Positions 40,709 through 45,849 of a DNA stretch of 45,849 nt are shown one piece after another. A program made the translations under genes and the position numbers. The notes beneath the pieces are model-generated. The model saw only the letters and a list, made by a program, of their open reading frames with translations. It ran no database searches and was not told the DNA's origin. The stretch covers positions 1 through 45,849 of the forward strand of contig CAYTCZ010000013.1 of NCBI GenBank assembly GCA_964436315.1, read 5' to 3'. The first letter of the stretch is position 1, and each line of letters starts with the position of its first letter. Source of the DNA: CAYTCZ01 sp964436315. GTDB taxonomy: Bacteria > Actinomycetota > Thermoleophilia > Gaiellales > Gaiellaceae.

Positions 40709-41752
40709 TTACTCCGGTCGGTCGCCGGCAACGAAGAATGCGATCGCAATCCCGATGTAGGCGAGGAGTAGGAGGGCTCCGCGAAGTCGACTCGAGTGCC
40801 CGCCCCAGAGAACGAACGCCGTGTAGATCGTCGCACCCCCGAGCGCTGCGAGCTCGACTGGACGGAACGCGAGCGCCAGCGGATCGATGAGCCACGAAAT
40901 GAGCGCAACGACCGGGATTAGGAAGACGGCAACCTGGGCTGCGGAGGCGAGCGCAATCTCGGCAGCGAGTTTGATCTTGCCTCGGTAGGCGACGACGACG
41001 GCGCCGCCGTGCTCTGCAGCGTTTCCGACGATTGCGACAATTACAGCTGCGATGAAGAACTCCGAGAGTCCAAGCGCCTCGCCGAAGCCTTCGATCGACC
41101 CCACGAGTATCTCGGCCACGAACGCCGTCATTACAGTGGCCGCGCCCAGGACAAGTAATGAGATCCGCAGCGGCCACGCTGCCATCACCTCGGGATCGTC
41201 GGAGACATGGAGCTCGTGGTGTCGGCGCAGCGAGTACCAGGTCACACCGATGTAGACCAACAACAACACGACCGACACCGGAAGCGAAACGACCGCGAGT
41301 TCGTGTCGGTTCGGGTCGCCCTCCCAGCCCGGAATCGACGGGATGAAGAGCAGGGCCGTGGCAAACATGATTAGGCCCATCGAGAGGAAGCTCGAATAGC
41401 GGTCGAGTTCCCCGCGACCACCGAACAAGAGGGAGAAGCCGAGCACGAGCAGGAGATTTCCGATCACAGACCCGATCAGTGAGGCGCGGACGACGTCGTA
41501 TAGAGCGGCGTTGATTGCGAACAGCGTGATAATGAGTTCGGGCGCGTTGCCGAATGTGGCGTTGAGGAAGCCACCGATGCCCGGCCCGGTGTGATGGGCG
41601 GCATGTTCCGTTGCCTCGCCGATCAGCCACGCGAGGGGAATGAGGGCGATCGAGGCAAGGACAAAGAGGGTGACGTCGCCAGTTCCGATGAGATCGACGA
41701 TGACGACGAGCGGCCCGAGGGCAAGGCAGCTGAAGAGGACACGGCGAACCAC
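40709..41752 (-). CDS. Calcium/proton antiporter (CaCA family, CAX type)
   Basis: The 347-residue membrane protein has about eleven hydrophobic helices in two inverted halves. The two pore motifs of the CAX family are present: GNAPELI (68-74) and GNAAEHGG (243-250), separated by an acidic loop (HHELHVSDDPE). It should exchange cytosolic Ca2+ for protons. The start is GTG 41752, with TAGGCT nine bases upstream. Only 44 bases separate its stop from that of the convergent threonine aldolase gene, with no strong hairpin. Confidence 0.92.
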   Translation of the reverse strand: MVRRVLFSCLALGPLVVIVDLIGTGDVTLFVLASIALIPLAWLIGEATEHAAHHTGPGIGGFLNATFGNAPELIITLFAINAALYDVVRASLIGSVIGNLLLVLGFSLLFGGRGELDRYSSFLSMGLIMFATALLFIPSIPGWEGDPNRHELAVVSLPVSVVLLLVYIGVTWYSLRRHHELHVSDDPEVMAAWPLRISLLVLGAATVMTAFVAEILVGSIEGFGEALGLSEFFIAAVIVAIVGNAAEHGGAVVVAYRGKIKLAAEIALASAAQVAVFLIPVVALISWLIDPLALAFRPVELAALGGATIYTAFVLWGGHSSRLRGALLLLAYIGIAIAFFVAGDRPE

Positions 41753-41761
41753 GGATTGACG

Positions 41762-41767
41762 AGCCTA
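41762..41767 (-). promoter_or_regulatory. -10 element TAGGCT for the antiporter gene
   Basis: Minus-strand TAGGCT ends nine bases before the GTG at 41752. The remaining bases up to 41978 contain no recognisable gene. Confidence 0.35.
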
Positions 41768-41978
41768 TCCTTCGGGATACGCCAGACGGTGTCCTCTTCA
41801 ACCGTGAGAAGAGGAGTGCGCGAGCGGCGCTCCCAGGCGACTCCATGGGCCGCGAGACGTTGCATCGAGTTGTGCTGCTTGGATCCGAGATCCCATCGGA
41901 CGGCGAGTCCGCCTACCTGCTAATTCAACAGAAGTCAAGTCTTGCGACGACCTCGCGATTCGCCGACAATCAGCTTCA

Positions 41979-42413
41979 GTGCAGCCGCAGCGATCCGACT
42001 TCCAGGTCAGCGAGCACAGGGGCCTCCCCCTTCGACCTCAGGACGAGACGCTTTGCCGTCGGTGCTCGGTTCACTGCGACAAAGTGGTCTACCCGTCGGC
42101 GTGTGTCGAGAGCGCCTGTCCCTTCCTCTACGCGTACCGCGAATGGGGGCATACCTACATCGGCTGCATGCACAAGATCTACGGCGTCGAGATAGATCTC
42201 GACCTGCTTCAGGAAGCCGAGGGCAGGAAGGGAGGATTCGGGGCGGTGCGTGCGAGCCGACAGCCGCTCCCGATGTGCCGGTCCGAGGTCACCGCCTGCT
42301 ATGAGAATCGGGAGGACGAGCTCGGCTGCGTCAACCCCGAGTTCTCGGAACTCCCTGAGAGCACACCGTCGTTTCGCGTTATCGCCCGGATCGACGAAGC
42401 GGCCGAAAAGTAG
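41979..42413 (+). CDS. Cysteine-rich protein of unknown function
   Basis: The 144-residue protein has nine cysteines: Cys26, 29, 33, 42, 47, 63, 100, 107 and 117, plus His32 and His65. The first group (CRRCSVHC ... CVESAC ... GCMH) looks like a zinc or iron-sulfur site. The second part (about 88-125) has a looser C-x6-C-x9-C spacing. There is no signal peptide or membrane helix, so disulfides are unlikely unless the protein is exported another way. I do not recognise a family. The GTG start has GACAAT eight bases upstream. It is convergent with nfo, 65 bases apart. Confidence 0.65.
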   Translation: MQPQRSDFQVSEHRGLPLRPQDETLCRRCSVHCDKVVYPSACVESACPFLYAYREWGHTYIGCMHKIYGVEIDLDLLQEAEGRKGGFGAVRASRQPLPMCRSEVTACYENREDELGCVNPEFSELPESTPSFRVIARIDEAAEK

Positions 42414-42478
42414 TCGGTCTTCCCGACCGTCGGGTGCACCCTTGTACTGCGCGACTGCCCTACTGGCGGTTTGACCTG

Positions 42479-43348
42479 CTAGGGCGAAGCTGTCCAGCGA
42501 GCATGCAGCGCGCGAAGCTTCCAGAGTTCATTCGCGTCCGGCCCTTTGTTGTCTGGGCCAGGTACCTCGAGGATCGCCGGTAGGTCTTGCACCGCGGGAT
42601 GCGCGATGAATGCACCGAGGCCATCGTTCATCTGGCCCTCGCCAATGTTGGCGTGCCGATCGCGGTTGGAACCGAGCTCGGTGACCGCGTCGTTGACATG
42701 GAGGGCCCGAAGCCGCTCAAGTCCCACTCTTGTGTCGACCTCATTGATGAGCTCGTCTATCGTCTCAGGCTTCGTGACGTCAACTCCAGAGACCCAGAGA
42801 TGGCACGAGTCGAGACACAGACCAACTCTCGGGTGCCGATCGAGGCTGTCGACGAGCACGGAGAGCTCTTCCACGGAGCGCCCCATCGTTCCGCCGGCCC
42901 CGGCCGAGTTTTCCAGGAGAAGCCACGTCTTCCCCTCAACCCGACTCAACGCCTCTGCGATGGCCGGGACCGCGCGCTCAACACCGACGTCGAATCCGCT
43001 GCCGAGGTGCGATCCCACATGGAGGACGACACCGTCTGCGCCAATAGCCTCACCGATCTCAAGAGTTCGCACGAGAGTCTCGATTGATTTCCGATAGAGC
43101 TCCTCGTCTGGAGTCGCGAGATTGATGAGATAGATCGCGTGGCACACGACCACCTCGATGGATGCCTCTGTTCGCTCCCGCTTGAACCGATCGAAGTTGG
43201 CCGGGTCGTGGTTCGTCTGGCGCCAGGTCCGGGAGCTCTGCGTGAAGATCTGAGCTGCCTCACCTTCCAGCGACGCGATCCGGTCGATCGCGGTGTGGAT
43301 TCCGCCGGCGGTCGATACGTGGGCTCCGAAGAACAGGCCGACTACCAT
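42479..43348 (-). CDS. nfo: Endonuclease IV (AP endonuclease)
   Basis: The 289-residue enzyme cleaves DNA 5' to abasic sites. All nine metal ligands can be placed: His70, His110, Glu146, Asp180, His183, His217, Asp230, His232 and Glu262, each one residue offset from the Escherichia coli Nfo positions. The TIM-barrel blocks GAHVSTAGG, LLLENSAGAGGTMG, LCLDSCHLW, HVNDA and NIGEGQ are present. The ATG at 43348 matches the family start; the frame runs open further but lies inside gltX. The start codons of nfo and gltX are only nine bases apart. Confidence 0.94.
   Translation of the reverse strand: MVVGLFFGAHVSTAGGIHTAIDRIASLEGEAAQIFTQSSRTWRQTNHDPANFDRFKRERTEASIEVVVCHAIYLINLATPDEELYRKSIETLVRTLEIGEAIGADGVVLHVGSHLGSGFDVGVERAVPAIAEALSRVEGKTWLLLENSAGAGGTMGRSVEELSVLVDSLDRHPRVGLCLDSCHLWVSGVDVTKPETIDELINEVDTRVGLERLRALHVNDAVTELGSNRDRHANIGEGQMNDGLGAFIAHPAVQDLPAILEVPGPDNKGPDANELWKLRALHARWTASP
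43343..43348 (+). promoter_or_regulatory. -10 element TACCAT for gltX
   Basis: TACCAT ends nine bases before the gltX ATG. It overlaps the nfo start codon (43346-43348, minus strand), so promoter and coding sequence share bases. Confidence 0.35.
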
Positions 43349-43357
43349 ATCCGCGCG

Positions 43358-44668
43358 ATGCCGGCGTCTACGCGATCCGACGGCGTGCAGACTCCTGCAC
43401 GCGTTCGCTTTGCCCCGAGCCCGACCGGGTTCCTCCACATAGGCGGAGTCCGAACGGCGCTGTTCAATTGGCTCTTCGCTCGGCATTCAGGCGGCGACTT
43501 TCTTCTCCGGATCGAAAACACGGACCGTTCGCGGGAGATGGAGGAGTCGGTCGAGCAGATTCAGCGGTCGCTCCGTTGGCTCGGGCTCGACTGGGACGGG
43601 GCTGTCGAATTTCAGCTCGACCGGCTCGAGCAGCATCAGGCACTCGCGAGGGAGCTTCTCGACGAAGGGAAGGCCTACCTCGATGATGGCGCCGTGCGCT
43701 TTCGCATGCCGGATGAAGGCGCGACAGGTTGGGATGATGCGATCAAAGGTCCGCTCGAGTTCCCGAACCAGAAGCTAGAAGACGTCGTGTTGTTGCGTTC
43801 GGATGGACGTCCGACGTACAACTTTGCCTCTCCGGTCGACGACGCGGATAGCGGTATCACCCATGTGATCCGAGGCGATGACCATGTCTCGAACACGCCA
43901 AAACAAATCCAGATTCTTCGAGCGCTCAACGCGGAGCCACCCGTCTACGCCCACGTTCCGAACGTCTATGGGCCCGACGGGAAGAAGCTGTCGAAGCGCC
44001 ACGGGGCCGTGTCGGTGGAGGAGTTCAGACACGATGGCTATATCGCTCCGGCCCTGATGAACTACCTCGCGCTTCTCGGCTGGAGTCTCGATGACAAGAC
44101 AACGATCCTCTCGAGGGACGAGCTGGTTCAACACTTCGGTCTCGAGCGGGTCGGCTCGAGTCCCGCGACGTTCGATTACGGGAAGCTCGAGTGGATGAAC
44201 GGGCAGTACCTGCGTGACCTCGACCCTTCGAGCTATACGGATACGCTCATCGGCTATCTGTCCGAGACCGGTTTTGAGGGTGATGTAGAGACAATTCGGG
44301 CAGCAGCCCCCCTCGTGCAAGAGAAGATCGCGACGCTCGGGGAGTTTCCGACCTTCGCAGGCTTTCTCTTCCATTCGGTCGATCCCGATGCCGAGCTCGT
44401 CGGCGACTCCGAGGAGGTACTGGGCGATGCCAGAGCCCGCCTCGCCGAGACCGAGCCGTTTACCGCCCCGGCCATCGAGGATGCCCTCCGTGAAATGGCG
44501 ACCGAGCTCGAGCTGAAGCCGCGCCAGGCTTTCCAGCCCATTCGCATTGCCATCACCGGCTCGAGAGTCTCTCCTGGCCTGTTCGAGTCGCTCGAGCTCC
44601 TCGGTCGGGAAGAGAGTCTGGCGCGCCTTGACAGGGCGCTCGAGCGGCTGAGCGCCGCGTCCTCCTAG
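43358..44668 (+). CDS. gltX: Glutamyl-tRNA synthetase, compact form
   Basis: The 436-residue class I synthetase has the HIGH-type motif FAPSPTGFLHIGG (27-30 HIGG), ENTDRSR, YNFASPVDD, HVIRGDDHVSNTPKQI and the KLSKR motif (210-214). It charges tRNA-Glu. It is about 30-50 residues shorter than usual. Between LLDEGKAYLDDG and AVRFRMPDEG it lacks the segment that in most bacterial enzymes carries YxCxC-type residues. The C-terminal anticodon domain seems complete. ATG 43358 gives the normal start. Its stop codon shares CTAG with the convergent gene's stop. Confidence 0.92.
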   Translation: MPASTRSDGVQTPARVRFAPSPTGFLHIGGVRTALFNWLFARHSGGDFLLRIENTDRSREMEESVEQIQRSLRWLGLDWDGAVEFQLDRLEQHQALARELLDEGKAYLDDGAVRFRMPDEGATGWDDAIKGPLEFPNQKLEDVVLLRSDGRPTYNFASPVDDADSGITHVIRGDDHVSNTPKQIQILRALNAEPPVYAHVPNVYGPDGKKLSKRHGAVSVEEFRHDGYIAPALMNYLALLGWSLDDKTTILSRDELVQHFGLERVGSSPATFDYGKLEWMNGQYLRDLDPSSYTDTLIGYLSETGFEGDVETIRAAAPLVQEKIATLGEFPTFAGFLFHSVDPDAELVGDSEEVLGDARARLAETEPFTAPAIEDALREMATELELKPRQAFQPIRIAITGSRVSPGLFESLELLGREESLARLDRALERLSAASS

Positions 44669-45285
44669 GGACGAATCAACAGGAAGCCGCCGAGGGCAAG
44701 CATGAGCCCGGCTGCCCAGACCGGCCAAGCGGCGAGAACTGCGCCCGCGGTGAAGAGTAGCCCTCCGCCGAGCACGAGAACGGTTGCGAGAAGCGCCGCG
44801 AGACCGGTTCGACTGAACGGAATCGACTCCTCGGCTTTCTCGTACGTGGTCGTTTGATCGCCTGCGACTTTGATCGCCGGACGTTCGAGAGCCCGTAACC
44901 GTGCGAGCCGGACGCGGAACAGCGCTCCCCGCCACTCCGGCAACAGTGGGTCGATCAGTTCGACCCCGGCTGTCTCAACCGCCGTCGCAACCTCGGCGGT
45001 CGTGTCTCGCGCCTGTGTCAGCGCGGCAACGAGTTCGCCGTGCGCCGTCTCGTGTCCCTTGGGGGGTTGGATGCCAACGGCGAGTTCCGCAGCCGCATGG
45101 AGCGCGTACTGGAGATTGGGAAGCTCATCGAAGATCTCGTCCGACGACCATTCTTCGGGATTCTCGGCGATCCGCTCGAGGCGCGCGAGAGTGATCCCGA
45201 GCCGCTTCCAGAGATCCGTGAGGGCCGACGTGTAAGCCTGCCTTTCGCTAGTTCTGACGGCTTTCTGCATCCCCGCGGAGATCAT
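44665..45285 (-). CDS. Membrane protein of unknown function
   Basis: The 206-residue protein has a long helical soluble region (about 1-155) with LWKRLGITLARLERIAE, a DELPNLQYALHAAAELAVG helix and an ATAVETAG segment. Two closely spaced membrane helices follow at the C-terminus (about 159-180 and 183-203), ending LIRP. The soluble part should face the cytoplasm and be anchored at the C-terminus. No family recognised. ATG 45285 and ATG 45270 are both possible starts. Convergent with gltX, overlapping by four bases. Confidence 0.65.
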   Translation of the reverse strand: MISAGMQKAVRTSERQAYTSALTDLWKRLGITLARLERIAENPEEWSSDEIFDELPNLQYALHAAAELAVGIQPPKGHETAHGELVAALTQARDTTAEVATAVETAGVELIDPLLPEWRGALFRVRLARLRALERPAIKVAGDQTTTYEKAEESIPFSRTGLAALLATVLVLGGGLLFTAGAVLAAWPVWAAGLMLALGGFLLIRP

Positions 45286-45416
45286 ACCCCTGGCACGAAC
45301 GCTCAGGTACGTCCCACTCGAAACGCCTCATAGCGTGTCTAACGCGGCGCGCGAAAGGCTGAGCGGGTAGCGTCGCGGCACCACAATTGCTTCGACCCTG
45401 AGCGAAAGGAGCACTC

Positions 45417-45800
45417 GTGACGAGAAACACGATTCAGCCCGATCAGGTTGCGGTTCCGGTGGCGCCATATTCTCCCGTAATCGTGAGTGGCGATCTCGTG
45501 TATACGGCCGGACAAGTTGCGTTTGACGCGGATGGAAACGTCGTCGGGACAGATGCAGAGACGCAGACCCGCCAGGTTCTGGACAACGTTCGGCTCTGCC
45601 TCGAAGCAGCGGGATGCAGCCTCGACGACGTCCTCAAGGTCAACGCATACCTGACCGATCTTGCTGACTTCAAGACGTTCAACGCCGTGTACACGGAGTT
45701 CTTCTCCGAGCCGTTTCCAGTCCGAACGACCGTTCAGGCTGGGCTCGTGCCGGGCTTTATCGTAGAAGTCGACGTTGTCGCGCGGAAGGGGACGGTCTAG
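45417..45800 (+). CDS. ridA: RidA-family enamine/imine deaminase
   Basis: The 127-residue protein matches RidA (YjgF/YER057c/UK114), which hydrolyses reactive enamine/imine intermediates released by pyridoxal phosphate enzymes. Blocks are PVAPYSPVIVSGDLVYTAGQVAFD, the QTRQVLDNVRLCLEAAG helix, VLKVNAYLTDL, and the active-site arginine in PFPVRTTVQ followed by VEVDVVA. GAAAGGAG sits a proper distance before the GTG at 45417. Its 116-base upstream region to the divergent gene shows no clear promoter. Confidence 0.92.
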   Translation: MTRNTIQPDQVAVPVAPYSPVIVSGDLVYTAGQVAFDADGNVVGTDAETQTRQVLDNVRLCLEAAGCSLDDVLKVNAYLTDLADFKTFNAVYTEFFSEPFPVRTTVQAGLVPGFIVEVDVVARKGTV

Positions 45801-45849
45801 GGCGCAGCGTCGCCGCGCGGACTACGATGGTCGTCCCTCGTGGAGCATC

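Noticed and set aside
1..45849. Mobile elements, prophage, CRISPR, toxin-antitoxin or defence genes
   Set aside because: I found no transposase or integrase motifs, no terminal repeats, no regular spacer array and no recognisable defence domains.

Overview
The window is GC-rich bacterial chromosome with dense coding, many GTG/TTG starts and no gene-free stretch over 300 bases. I read it as an actinobacterium, possibly a deep-branching class such as Thermoleophilia. The grounds are a division/cell-wall (dcw) cluster with no ftsA between ftsQ and ftsZ, a MurE with the DNPR motif of meso-diaminopimelate ligases, an MprAB-like two-component pair, and many apparently leaderless genes. Phylum is a fair inference; class is a guess. 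I saw no insertion sequence, prophage, CRISPR array, tRNA or rRNA.

Left flank (1-13.9 kb): the tail of an unknown gene, a small unknown protein, a lipoprotein, HemY/CgoX-type haem oxidase, an AlkA/OGG1-like DNA glycosylase with a DUF192 lipoprotein, HyuA/HyuB hydantoinase subunits, a response regulator and sensor kinase behind a three-copy direct-repeat operator, a secreted RTX-like repeat protein, an ECF sigma factor coupled to Ogt, a PfkB-type kinase and a secreted HExxH protein.

Centre (14.0-31.9 kb): the dcw cluster mraZ-rsmH-ftsL-ftsI-murE-murF-mraY-murD-ftsW-murG-murC-murB, almost all overlapping. A 273-base structured gap lies before murE. Three unrelated genes (DUF2269-like protein, class II aldolase with an unrecognised N-terminal domain, NAD-dependent epimerase) separate murB from ftsQ-ftsZ. 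Together the cluster makes UDP-MurNAc-pentapeptide, lipid I and lipid II, and supplies divisome proteins. The mraZ promoter carries four GTGG boxes at exact 10-base spacing; ftsZ has its own promoter.

Right flank (31.9-45.8 kb): a second PfkB kinase, the glycine cleavage operon gcvT-gcvH-gcvPA-gcvPB, a small unknown gene, tag, rlmN, a threonine aldolase (a glycine source), a Ca2+/H+ antiporter, a cysteine-rich unknown protein, endonuclease IV back-to-back with a compact glutamyl-tRNA synthetase, an unknown membrane protein and RidA. Four base-repair genes (AlkA-like, Ogt, Tag, Nfo) lie in this one window.

No single clearly new system stands out. The best leads are the possible murE leader RNA, the ECF-sigma/Ogt pair, the Arg-rich FtsW tail overlapping murG, the aldolase N-terminal domain, and the recurrent leaderless-promoter architecture.
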